DNA of 64,000 nucleotides from Meandrina meandrites (lineage: Eukaryota; Cnidaria; Anthozoa; Scleractinia; Meandrinidae): assembly GCA_963693305.1 (NCBI GenBank), contig OY855906.1:22535789-22599788 (forward strand), in the 5' to 3' direction. The translations under genes were made by a program, and so were the position numbers. This document shows positions 48,094 to 58,642 of the stretch, in pieces (within the stretch, counting starts at the first letter, position 1; each line of letters begins with the position of its first letter). A model generated the notes under the pieces. That model was given only the letters and a program-made list of their open reading frames with translations, was not told the DNA's origin and did no database searches.

Positions 48094-49919
48094 GTTAAAT
48101 GTGGCCAAACGAACTTAAATGTAGGGAACCAAACTTAAAGGCAGGCAAACGATGATAAACGGTGGAAAACGAAGTTAAGGGTAGGTAAACGAAGTTAATC
48201 GTAGGCAAACGAAGTTAAACGTAGGGAAACGAAGATAAACGAGGGAAAACGAAGTTCAGCGAAGGAGAACGTTTGCTACGTTCATCTTCGTTTTCCTACG
48301 TTTATCGTCCTTTGCCTACCTTTTCCTCGCTTGCAAACGTTTAACTTCGTTTACCTACGGTTTACCTTTATTTGCCGAAGTTTAATTTCGCTTGCCTTTG
48401 TTTAACTTCGTTTGCCTACGTTTATCGTCGTTTTGCTACCTTTAAGTTCGTTTACCTTTATCGTCGTTTGCCTACGTTTAACTTCGTTTGCCTAAGTTTA
48501 ACATCGTTTGTCTACCTTTAACTTCGTTCGCCTTCGTTTAACCTCGTATATCGTCGTTTACCTACGTTTAACTTCGTTTACCTAAGTTTATCAATGTTTT
48601 TCTACCTTTAACTTCGTTTGCCTACGTTTGTTCTCGTTTGCCTACGTTTAACTTCGTTTGCCTAAGTTTAACATCGTTTGTCTACCTTTAACTTCGTTTG
48701 CCTACGTTTAACTTCGTTTATCTTCGATTCTCTACGTTCACCTTTCATTGCTTCGTTTAACTTCGCGTCTCCACCTTTAACTTCGTTTACCTACGTTCAA
48801 CTTCCTTTGGCTACGTTTATTGTCGTTTGCCTACGTTTAACTTCGTTTGCCTACCTTTAACTTCGTTTGTGTACGTTTAATTTCATTGGCCTAAGTTTAA
48901 CTTCTTTTTTTGCGTTAGAATTCGTTTGCCTACGGCCTTTAACTTCGTTTCGCTACGTTTAACTTCTTTCGCCTACGTTTATCGTGGTTTGCCTACGTTA
49001 ACTTTATTGTAAAAAAACGTTTATCGTCCTTTGCCTACGTTTACTTCGTTTGCCAACGTTTAACTTCGCTTACCTACGTTTACCTTCATTTGCCGAAGTT
49101 TAACTTCGTTTGCCTTCAATTAACTTTGTTTGCCTTCGTTTAACTTCGTTTGCCTACGTTTATGCTCGTTTGGCTACGTTTAGTTTCGTTTACCTACGTT
49201 TATCGTCGTTTGCCTGCAGTTAACTTCGTTTGCCTGCGTTTAACATCGTTTGACTACCTTTAACTTCGTTCGCCTACGTTTGTTCTCGTTTGCCTACGTT
49301 TAACTTCGTTTGCCTACGTTTATCGTTGTTTGCCTACGTTAACTTTGTTGTAAAAAAACGTACGCAAAGGAAGTAAAACATAGGCAAACGAAGTTAAACG
49401 TAAGCAAACGACGATAAACGGAGGAAAACAAAGTTAAGCGAAGGAAAACGTTTCCCAACGTCTAACTTCGTTTACCAACGTTTACCTTCATGTGCCGAAG
49501 TTTAAATTCGTTTGCCTTCGTTTAACTTCGTTTGCCTACGTTTCTCGTTTGGCTACGGTTAAGTTCGTTTACCTACGTTTATCGTCGTTTGGCTGCGTTT
49601 AACTTCGTTTGTCCTAAGTTTAACATCGTTTGACTACCTTGAAGTTCGTTGGCCTACGTTTAACTTCGTTTACCTAAGTTTATCATTGTTTTTTTTTACC
49701 TTTAACTTCGTTTGCTTTTGTTTATCCTGGTTTGCCTACATTTAAGTTCGTGTCTCTACGTTTAACCTCGTTTGCCTACGTTTAACTTCGTTGAACTTCG
49801 TTTTTCTACGTTCAACTTCGTTTGCCTGTGTTCATCGTTGATTGCCTACCTTTAACTTTGTTTGTCTACGTTTAACTTCGTTCGCCTACCTTTGTCTTCG
49901 TTTGCCTACGTTTAATTTC
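48094..49919. repeat. Higher-order satellite unit 1 (1,826 bp)
   Basis: Starts GTTAAATGTGGCCAAACG. Composition in order: minus-oriented (about 170 bp), plus (about 1,075 bp), minus (about 100 bp), plus (about 470 bp). Nearly identical to unit 2. Confidence 0.93.
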
Positions 49920-51745
49920 GTTAAATGTGGCCAAACGAACTTAAATGTAGGGAACCAAACTTAAAGGCAGGCAAACGATGATAAACGGTGGAAAACGAAG
50001 TTAAGGGTAGGTAAACGAAGTTAATCGTAGGCAAACGAAGTTAAACGTAGGAAAACGAAGATAAACGAGGGAAAACGAAGTTCAGCGAAGGAGAACGTTT
50101 GCTACGTTCATCTTCGTTTTCCTACGTTTATCGTCCTTTGCCTACCTTTTCCTCGCTTGCAAACGCTTAACTTCGTTTACCTACGGTTTACCTTTATTTG
50201 CCGAAGTTTAATTTCGCTTGCCTTTGTTTAACTTCGTTTGCCTACGTTTATCGTCGTTTTGCTACCTTTAAGTTCGTTTACCTTTATCGTCGTTTGCCTA
50301 CGTTTAACTTCGTTTGCCTAAGTTTAACATCGTTTGTCTACCTTTAACTTCGTTCGCCTTCGTTTAACCTCGTATATCGTCGTTTACCTACGTTTAACTT
50401 CGTTTACCTAAGTTTATCAATGTTTTTCTACCTTTAACTTCGTTTGCCTACGTTTGTTCTCGTTTGCCTACGTTTAACTTCGTTTGCCTAAGTTTAACAT
50501 CGTTTGTCTACCTTTAACTTCGTTTGCCTACGTTTAACTTCGTTTATCTTCGATTCTCTACGTTCACCTTTCATTGCTTCGTTTAACTTCGCGTCTCCAC
50601 CTTTAACTTCGTTTACCTACGGTCAACTTCCTTTGGCTACGTTTATTGTCGTTTGCCTACGTTTAACTTCGTTTGCCTACCTTTAACTTCGTTTGTGTAC
50701 GTTTAATTTCATTGGCCTAAGTTTAACTTCTTTTTTTGCGTTAGAATTCGTTTGCCTACGGCCTTTAACTTCGTTTCGCTACGTTTAACTTCTTTCGCCT
50801 ACGTTTATCGTGGTTTGCCTACGTTAACTTTATTGTAAAAAAACGTTTATCGTCCTTTGCCTACGTTTACTTCGTTTGCCAACGTTTAACTTCGCTTACC
50901 TACGTTTACCTTCATTTGCCGAAGTTTAACTTCGTTTGCCTTCAATTAACTTTGTTTGCCTTCGTTTAACTTCGTTTGCCTACGTTTATGCTCGTTTGGC
51001 TACGTTTAGTTTCGTTTACCTACGTTTATCGTCGTTTGCCTGCAGTTAACTTCGTTTGCCTGCGTTTAACATCGTTTGACTACCTTTAACTTCGTTCGCC
51101 TACGTTTGTTCTCGTTTGCCTACGTTTAACTTCGTTTGCCTACGTTTATCGTTGTTTGCCTACGTTAACTTTGTTGTAAAAAAACGTACGCAAAGGAAGT
51201 AAAACATAGGCAAACGAAGTTAAACGTAAGCAAACGACGATAAACGGAGGAAAACAAAGTTAAGCGAAGGAAAACGTTTCCCAACGTTTAACTTCGTTTA
51301 CCAACGTTTACCTTCATGTGCCGAAGTTTAAATTCGTTTGCCTTCGTTTAACTTCGTTTGCCTACGTTTCTCGTTTGGCTACGGTTAAGTTCGTTTACCT
51401 ACGTTTATCGTCGTTTGGCTGCGTTTAACTTCGTTTGTCCTAAGTTTAACATCGTTTGACTACCTTGAAGTTCGTTGGCCTACGTTTAACTTCGTTTACC
51501 TAAGTTTATCATTGTTTTTTTTTACCTTTAACTTCGTTTGCTTTTGTTTATCCTGGTTTGCCTACATTTAAGTTCGTGTCTCTACGTTTAACCTCGTTTG
51601 CCTACGTTTAACTTCGTTGAACTTCGTTTTTCTACGTTCAACTTCGTTTGCCTGTGTTCATCGTTGATTGCCTACCTTTAACTTTGTTTGTCTACGTTTA
51701 ACTTCGTTCGCCTACCTTTGTCTTCGTTTGCCTACGTTTAATTTC
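49920..51745. repeat. Higher-order satellite unit 2 (1,826 bp)
   Basis: Exactly the same length as unit 1, with only scattered substitutions (for example CTACGTTCAAC in unit 1 versus CTACGGTCAAC here). Confidence 0.93.
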
Positions 51746-53600
51746 GTTAAATGTGGCCAAACGAACTTAAATGTAGGGAACCAAACTTAAAGGCAGGCAA
51801 ACGATGATAAACGGTGGAAAACGAAGTTAAGGGTAGGTAAACGAAGTTAATCGTAGGCAAACGAAGTTAAACGTAGGAAAACGAAGATAAACGTGGGAAA
51901 ACGAAGTTCAGCGAAGGAGAACGTTTGCTACGTTCATCTTCGTTTTCCTACGTTTATCGTCCTTTGCCTACCTTTTCCTCGCTTGCAAACGTTTAACTTC
52001 GTTTACCTACGGTTTACCTTTATTTGCCGAAGTTTAATTTCGCTTGCCTTTGTTTAACTTCGTTTGCCTACGTTTATCCTCGTTTTGCTACCTTTAAGTT
52101 CGTTTACCTTTATCGTCGTTTGCCTACGTTTAACTTCGTTTGCCTAAGTTTAACATCGTTTGTCTACCTTTAACTTCGTTTGCCTTCGTTTAACCTCGTA
52201 TATCGTCGTTTACCTACGTTTAACTTCGTTTGCCTAAGTTTAACATCGTTTGTCTACCTTTAACTTCGTTTGCCTTCGTTTAACCTCGTATATCGTCGTT
52301 TACCTACGTTTAACTTCGTTTACCTAAGTTTATCAATGTTTTTCTACCTTTAACTTCGTTTGCCTACGTTTAACTTCGTTTATCTTCGATTCTCTACGTT
52401 CACCTTTCATTGCTTCGTTTAACTTCGCGTCTCCACGCTTAGCTTCGTTTACCTACGTTCAACTTCCTTTGGCTACGTTTATTGTCGTTTGCCTACGTTT
52501 AACTTCGTTTTCCTACCTTTAACTTCGTTTGTGTACGTTTAATTTCATTCGCCTAAGTTTAACTTCTTTTTTTGCGTTAGAATTCGATTGCCTACGGCCT
52601 TTAACTTCGTTTCGCTACGCTTAACTTCTTTCGCCTACGTTTATCGTGGTTTGCCTACGTTAACTTTATTGTAAAAAAACGTTTATCGTCCTTTGCCTAC
52701 GTTTACTTCGTTTGCCAACGTTTAACTTCGCTTACCTACGTTTACCTTCATTTGCCGAAGTTTAACTTCGTTTGCCTTCAATTAACTTTGTTTGCCTTCG
52801 TTTAACTTCGTTTGCCTACGTTTATGCTCGTTTGGCTACGTTTAGTTTCGTTTACCTACGTTTATCGTCGTTTGCCTGCAGTTAACCTCGTTTGCCTGCG
52901 TTTAACATTGTTTGACAACCTTTAACTTCGCTCGCCTACGTTTGTTCTCGTTTGCCTACGTTTAACTTCGTTTGCCAACGTTTATCGTTGTTTGCCTACG
53001 TTAACTTTGTTGTAAAAAAACGTTCGCAAAGGAAGTAAAACGTAGGCAAACGAAGTTAAACGTAAGCAAACGACGATAAACGGAGGGAAACAAAGTTAAA
53101 CGTAGGCAAACGAAGTTAAACGAAGGAAAACGTTTGCCAACGTTTAACTTCGTTTACCAACGTTTACCTTCATGTGCCGAAGTTTAAATTCGTTTGCCTT
53201 CGTTTAACTTCGTTTTCCTACGTTTCTCGTTTGGCTACGGTTAAGTTCGTTTACCTACGTTTATCGTCGTTTGGCTGCGTTTAACTTCGTTTGTCCTAAG
53301 TTTAACATCGTTTGACTACCTTGAAGTTCGTTGGCCTACGTTCAACTTCGTTTACCTAAGTTTATCATTGTTTTTTTACCTTTAACTTCGTTTGCTTTTG
53401 TTTAACCCGGTTTGCCTACATTTAAGTTCGTGTCTCTACGTTTAACCTCGTTTGCCTACGTTTAACTTCGTTGAACTTCGTTTCTCTACCTTCAACTTCG
53501 TTTGCCTGTGTTCATCGTTGATTGCCTACCTTTAACTTTGTTTGTCTACGTTTAACTTCGTTCGCCTACCTTTGTCTTCGTTTGCTTACGTTTAATTTCG
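51746..53600. repeat. Higher-order satellite unit 3 (longer, more diverged)
   Basis: Follows the same order but with an extra tandem duplication of about 90 bp at 52130-52310 (CTCGTATATCGTCGTTTACC occurs twice), a deletion of a TTGTTCTCGTTTGCC block and other small changes. It ends in unique variants of the base unit to 53900. Confidence 0.85.
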
Positions 53601-53904
53601 TTTCCTTACGGACTTTAACTTCGTTTGCCTACGTTTAACTTCGATTCCCTACGGCCCTTAACTTCGTTTGCCTTTGTTTTACTTCGTTTGCCTACGTTTA
53701 TCCTCGTTTGACTATGTTTAAGTTCTTTTACCTACCTTTATCGTCGTTTGCCTGCGTTTAACTTCGTTTGCCTAAGTTTAGCATCGTTTGTCTACCCTTA
53801 ACTTCGTTTGCCTACGTTTATCCTCGTTTGGCTACGTCTAACATCGTTTACCTACGTTTATCGTCGTTTGCCTCCGTTTAACCTCGTTAGCCTAAGTTAA
53901 TAGC

Positions 53905-54056
53905 AGAGCTCCTTCGCGCGAAGCGCTAGCAGAGCACCATGGGTAAGAATTTTTGGTAAACCCATGAGGCCGAGAAAATTTGGTGCGTACGCCCGCCCGC
54001 CCTCGCGCGTCTACAGACTCTCGGAGAGCGGGAGTGGCGTCCTAATGCAGCCCGAC
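53905..54056. repeat. GC-rich block with short palindrome
   Basis: Contains GCAGAGCTCCTTCGCGCGAAGC followed by GCTAGCAGAGCACC, and ACCATGGGTAAG paired with TAAACCCATGAG. It is much more GC-rich than the neighbouring satellite and looks like the head of a dispersed element; its far end is unclear. Confidence 0.4.
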
Positions 54057-54885
54057 CGGGGATGGTGTGAGGAAAATAGGAAAGTCAGAGAAAAGTAACA
54101 AATACTCCAGAAAAATAGGTGTGAAAAAACTGGGAAAAAGTAAGTTCCAGAAAAAAGTCGGAAAAAAATTTGAGAAAAAAAAGCAGGGAGAATTTGGTGA
54201 AATCGTCAGAAAAATCGATAAAAACGTCAGAAGATATTCGTGAAACTGTCGGAAAATAATTGACAGGAAATTCGAAAAAATAGAACAATAATCGAAAATA
54301 ATCGAGAAAAATGTCAAAAAAAGGTGAGAAAAAGTTTTTTTCTCGGCTCTTTCTCGTCTTTTTTCTCCTCTTGTTTTCCCGCCTTTTTTCCGAAAATTTT
54401 AATTAAATTCTAAACCCGACATTGTTTACTTTCTCTCCGGTTTTTACATGAATTTTTTTCCTTTTTTTTCCTGGAGGTTATTTTTTTCCTGACTATTACT
54501 CGCCTTTTCTCTTGTTTTTTTTGTCCAGTTTTATCTCCAATTTTTTTCCAACTTTTTTTCGTGAAACTCTTTTCCGATTTCCTATTCCAGAAAAGAGTTG
54601 GAAAAAAAATTACGAAAGAAAGAAGAGAAAAAAGTCCTTTTATTTTTCCTGACTTTTTCTCGCCTTTTGTCTTGTTTTTTTCAGCTTTTATCTCCAATTT
54701 TTTTCCCGACTATAATAGGAAAGTCAGAAAAAAGTAAAAAAAAAACCTCAAGGAAAGAAGGCGGAGAAAAATGGGGAAAAAGTAAAATGCAGAAAAAGTC
54801 AGAAAAATTTTTTTGAGAAAACAAGGCAGGGAGAATTGGGTTAAAAAGTTGAGAAAAAATTTGGGAAAACGTCCGAAAAATCCAT
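54057..54885. repeat. Purine-rich then pyrimidine-rich dispersed repeat, copies 3 and 4
   Basis: Two head-to-tail copies: 54067-54480 and 54710-54885 both start ATAGGAAAGTCAGA and run through GGGAAAAAGTAA and AGGCAGGGAGAATT. The first copy changes to pyrimidine-rich DNA near 54330 (TTTTTCTCGGCTCTTTCTCG). It is related to 1984-2350 and 45163-45490. The several overlapping open frames are compositional. Confidence 0.7.
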
Positions 54886-55360
54886 AATAAACCCCTTATC
54901 ACTTTTCTTTCCCAATCTTAACAATCCTTGTCCCTTTTTGGTTTATTATTTCTTCTTTGATGTTTTTTCAGCTTAGTAAACTATTATTTTGAGGTTTCCT
55001 TCTGTGTGAAAGCATTTCTGTGCAACGCATAATAACCCTATATCACTTTTTAAGTTATTCATTCGTAATCCGTCTCAATCTTTCCCAATCTTAACCATCC
55101 TTGTTCCTCTTTGGTTTATTACTTCTTCTTTGATGTTTTTCTACCTTAGAGAGCTATTATTTTGAGGTTTCCTTCTCTGTGAAAGCATTTCTGTGTAACG
55201 CATAATAGCCCTACATAACTTTTCAAGTTCTTCGTTCGTAATCCGTCTAAATCTTTCCCAATCTTAACCACCCTCGTTCGTGTTTGGTTTATTATTACTT
55301 CTTTGGTGTTTTTCAACCGAGCAAACTATTATTTGGAAGTTTCTTTTGATTTGAAAGTAA
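54886..55360. repeat. 173 bp tandem repeat, about 2.7 copies
   Basis: TTTCCCAATCTTAAC occurs at 54908, 55081 and 55254, exactly 173 bp apart. TTTGGTTTATTA, TCTTCTTTGATGTTTTT, CTATTATTTTGAGGTTTCC and GTGAAAGCATTTCTGTG repeat in phase. Confidence 0.92.
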
Positions 55361-56221
55361 AACTTGACATAGCATCTAAACAGCAAATCTATTTCGACGA
55401 GGTGCTCACGTTTGAAATCAAATTCACTTCAGCGGTTAATTTACCTTCAACTTTTAGTTGATAATTTTCTCAGCACCACTTTTTTAAAAACTAAAACCTT
55501 TATCTTTTTAAACAGTATTTCTGTTGTTTTAAGGTATTTAAATAGAAAGACGAAAAGAGAAGAAATGGCAATAGATTTTTAACATTAATACTACATAGCT
55601 TATTTTTGTGGCAAATGATAAATAGAATTGTCCAGAGTTTTGTGGGTAGAACGTGTGTTTTGTTTCTCGAATTTATAGCGGGTACATTTCATTTCATATT
55701 ACATAACGAGTAGGCCTCTTTAGAAAGACAAAATAAAGATTGAGCAAACCTCCAACATCGTTCCCAGGGTCCTCTCCTCTGAGAGAGACTGGAAGGAGGT
55801 TGTGCAAACCTCAATTTCAAAACTGCGCCTGCTAATTGATGGTTTGCAACCACTTGACAAGGCGGCCATGTTGGTGGATAAGACAAACCTTTTTCGCAGA
55901 ATTTGCATAATAATTTCCAAGCGGAGGAAAACACTTTTTTCATGTCCAATAGCATGGCTGCTGTAACGTAGGCTGCAAGCCAGCACATTTTTTGCTGACC
56001 CTCCCCCCACCCCCTTACCCACTTCCTTTATTAACTTATTGACTATGCGTGCAGAAATCTACTTGACCCCTCCCCATCCCCTGCCTTCTTTTTCCAGTTC
56101 TACACCTTCGCCCTATTAATATTTGACTAGAAAAAATCCAAATCGAAAAACGCTTGTGAAACTCAGAATTAGTAATCACAAACTCCTGATTGAAACAGGA
56201 AGATATAACAATATCTCCAGA
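55361..56221. other. Region without a supportable gene
   Basis: Two overlapping minus-strand frames near 55689-56022 have no recognised content. No splice pattern or repeat is evident. Confidence 0.45.
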
Positions 56222-56408
56222 ACACACATATAAACTACTAGTTCTGGCGCATCGAGTAGAACAAAAGCTTCATGATATCTAACAAACCTGTTTTCTCAAG
56301 AAACTCGTCTCCCATGCTCGCCTCGTTTCTTGAGAAAAAGCTTTGTTAGATATCATGAAGCTTTTGTTCTACTCGATGCGCCAGAACCCAGTAGTTTAAA
56401 TGTGTGTG
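56222..56408. repeat. Near-perfect hairpin, 83 bp arms
   Basis: ACACACATATAAACTACTAG, GTTCTGGCGCATCGAGTAG and AACAAAAGCTTCATGATATC on the left pair almost base for base with 56325-56408; the loop is 20 bases (56305-56324). It lies 175 bp before the DNA polymerase ORF. It may be a foldback element, or part of the terminal structure of the polymerase-carrying element. Confidence 0.9.
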
Positions 56409-56582
56409 AGAAAATAACGCAAACATGGAAGTAAACAAAGCGCGTGACCCCAAGCCTATCGAGCGAGCGGATGTGCCACAAAAATATTCCCTGTTGAAGA
56501 AATGTCTGCACTGTCTATATGCAAAAGTGCGCTAGAATTATTTTCCAATTGAAGAATTATCTGCACAAGTATATACGCCGAG

Positions 56583-58145
56583 ATGGCAGCCGCGAGATTT
56601 TCGTCCAATGTTCTGCAAATGTTTTACGGTCCAATAACGAGGGAGCAAAACAGAAACCTTCCTCAACCATTAGAACCTGAACTGGTTGTTTTATATGAAG
56701 TGTTTAATATAAGCCAAAATAATTTCCAGGAATGGCTTCGTGTTTGGATAATGATTGTATCCAAAACAAATCCAAACAATAAAGATCTTTTAATGTTTGC
56801 AAGAGAAAATAAAGCAAAGTTCACTGATTTGGTTAAACAAGAAATCCTTAAGTTAAACAGCGTAAAAGTAAGTTTTGGGCTACAAGTAAAGTTTTCCATA
56901 GAAAAAAACGGTGAAACGCAACACATGAAGCATTATTTTAAAGAAGAAGAACCGCATGTTTTCAACAGGCATGATAAAGAACTGATAGAACAAAAATATG
57001 ATGAATTCATTGAAAGAATAAAGGGAGAAATAGAAAACTGGTCTGTGAAGGGATCAGAATGGGAAGTGGAAAGGATAGAGACTGCGTACGTGAATGTCGC
57101 ACGCTATCAGCCACTGCGCGGAGGAACTTATTTACCTCTTCCAGCCAATCTGGCAAAAAAGAAGGCAATAATCAACGTGAAAAACAGAGATAACGAATGT
57201 TTGAAGTGGGCACTCAGAGCCGCTTTATTTCCTCCACAAGATGGAAAGGACCCGCAAAGACCAAGCAAATATCCGGTTAACGATGGTATTAATTATGGGG
57301 GCATCGATTTCCCAACACTGGTAAAACAGATAGACAAGCTTGAAGCTCAGAACAAAAAACTGGCAATAAACGTATTTGGCTGGGAAAACAATTATATGAT
57401 TGTGCACAGGATAAGCAGAAAAGAACCGGATGTACCTAGGATAAAGCTGATGTTAATTGAGTCAGGGGAAATTCAGCACTATTGTTACGTAAAAAGAGAA
57501 AGCGCTTTGCTGTTTGATAAGTCAATAAATAGTAAAACTTTCTATTGCATGATGTGCTTAACTCGTTTCACAAGAGCGGAGTTGCTGGAGAACCACAAAA
57601 ATTATTGCAATGGTGTGAACGGCAGGCCGACAAGGATTAAGATGCCGGAAGAGGGGAAAAACACCTTTTCTTTCCAAAATCGTCACAAACAGATAAAGAT
57701 GCCATATGTGATATATGCGGACTTTGAGGCCTTAGTGAAAAAGATTCCTGGCTGTGAGCGTGTGCCAGAGAGCAAGCAAAAAAGTTACACACACAAGACC
57801 GAATGGCATGAGGCATGCGGGCATTCTTACATGGTTGTGAGAAGCGACGGTGAAGTTTTAGTGTCCAAAGTTTACAGGGGTGAAAACGCGGTGAGAACGT
57901 TTTTAGGTGACATTCTGCAAGAAGAGGTGAAAATAAGAGAGAGTTTGGCCGCACCAAAGCCGATTGTGATGACGGCCGAAGAGGGGGAAAAATTCAAAAA
58001 TGCAACTGATTGCCATATTTGTAACAAAAGTTTGATAAAAGACGAATTCTTAGACTCTTTACCTGTTTTTAACATTGAAGAAGCCAGTGAAGAAGGCAGT
58101 GAAAAATGCAGTTATCGTGGTCAATGGCACAAAAAAATGTTTTGA
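56583..58145 (+). CDS. DNA polymerase B, N-terminal and exonuclease-I portion
   Basis: A 520-codon intact frame starting at an ATG in good context (GAGATGG). Residues 1-190 are a charged N-terminal domain; about 192-300 carry the conserved NVKNRDNECLKWALRAALFP block and a later LAINVFGW segment, both typical of animal Maverick polymerases. A CxxC...H...C zinc-binding cluster occupies about 322-342, the exonuclease-I aspartate and glutamate (YADFEA) are at 380 and 382, and a second CHIC cluster begins at 477. The frame ends at a TGA just after a WHKKMF segment; the family continues in the same sense, so this is a truncated product. Length, composition and lack of internal stops suggest recent activity. 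Confidence 0.85.
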   Translation: MAAARFSSNVLQMFYGPITREQNRNLPQPLEPELVVLYEVFNISQNNFQEWLRVWIMIVSKTNPNNKDLLMFARENKAKFTDLVKQEILKLNSVKVSFGLQVKFSIEKNGETQHMKHYFKEEEPHVFNRHDKELIEQKYDEFIERIKGEIENWSVKGSEWEVERIETAYVNVARYQPLRGGTYLPLPANLAKKKAIINVKNRDNECLKWALRAALFPPQDGKDPQRPSKYPVNDGINYGGIDFPTLVKQIDKLEAQNKKLAINVFGWENNYMIVHRISRKEPDVPRIKLMLIESGEIQHYCYVKRESALLFDKSINSKTFYCMMCLTRFTRAELLENHKNYCNGVNGRPTRIKMPEEGKNTFSFQNRHKQIKMPYVIYADFEALVKKIPGCERVPESKQKSYTHKTEWHEACGHSYMVVRSDGEVLVSKVYRGENAVRTFLGDILQEEVKIRESLAAPKPIVMTAEEGEKFKNATDCHICNKSLIKDEFLDSLPVFNIEEASEEGSEKCSYRGQWHKKMF

Positions 58146-58642
58146 CATGGCACAGAAAGAACAACAATGGGGACTCTTACTCTAAAAAGATTAACAGACA
58201 AAAATGACCAGTTGGAAGCAAAATCACAGGAAAATTGTAAGTTCAAAAAGGGGATCTACCCTTACGAGTACATGGACTCATGGGGGAGATTTAGCGAAAC
58301 AAGGCTTCCGGACAAAGAGAAGTCTTACAGCAAGCTGAACGACGAGCACATAACAGACGATGAGTACACGCACGCGTAGACTGTCTGCGAGACTTTCGAA
58401 TGCAAAACGTTGGGCGATTTTCACGATCTTTACGTGAAAACGGATGTCGCCCTGCTGGCAGATGTTTTCGAGAACATCCGAAACCTGTGCCAAGAGCAGT
58501 ACGGGTTAGATCCGGCGCATTATTACACGTCGCCAGGCCTCTCATGGGAGGCGCTCTTGAAAAAGACGGGGGTCGAGCTTGAGTTATTCACAGACCTTGA
58601 AATGCATCTCTTCGTGGAACGGGGAATCGGGGTGGAATCTCG

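Larger units (their letters stand above)
47800..53900. repeat. CGTTT-phased satellite array with higher-order structure
   Basis: About 6.1 kb built from 10 bp words that nearly all start CGTTT: CGTTTAACTT, CGTTTGCCTA and CGTTTATCGT alternate, so the practical unit is 20 bp and a CpG recurs every 10 bp. The array switches strand repeatedly: minus-oriented stretches lie near 47866-48275, 49356-49456, 49927-50095, 51180-51280, 51752-51920 and 53017-53130, the rest being plus. Switch points often carry TGTAAAAAAACG. From 48094 it is organised into higher-order units of 1,826 bp. No gene is present; the short open frames are by-products of the repeat. Confidence 0.97.

Noticed and set aside
48678..50686. 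Two nearly identical 60-codon open frames (48678-48860 and 50504-50686)
   Set aside because: They sit in identical positions of satellite higher-order units 1 and 2 and simply reflect the repeat.
47800..53900. CRISPR-like regular spacing
   Set aside because: The units are head-to-tail 10/20 bp words with no unique spacers, in a eukaryotic context.
54042..54902. Several Phe/Lys-rich overlapping frames
   Set aside because: They follow from the purine/pyrimidine-rich repeat and exist on both strands of the same DNA.
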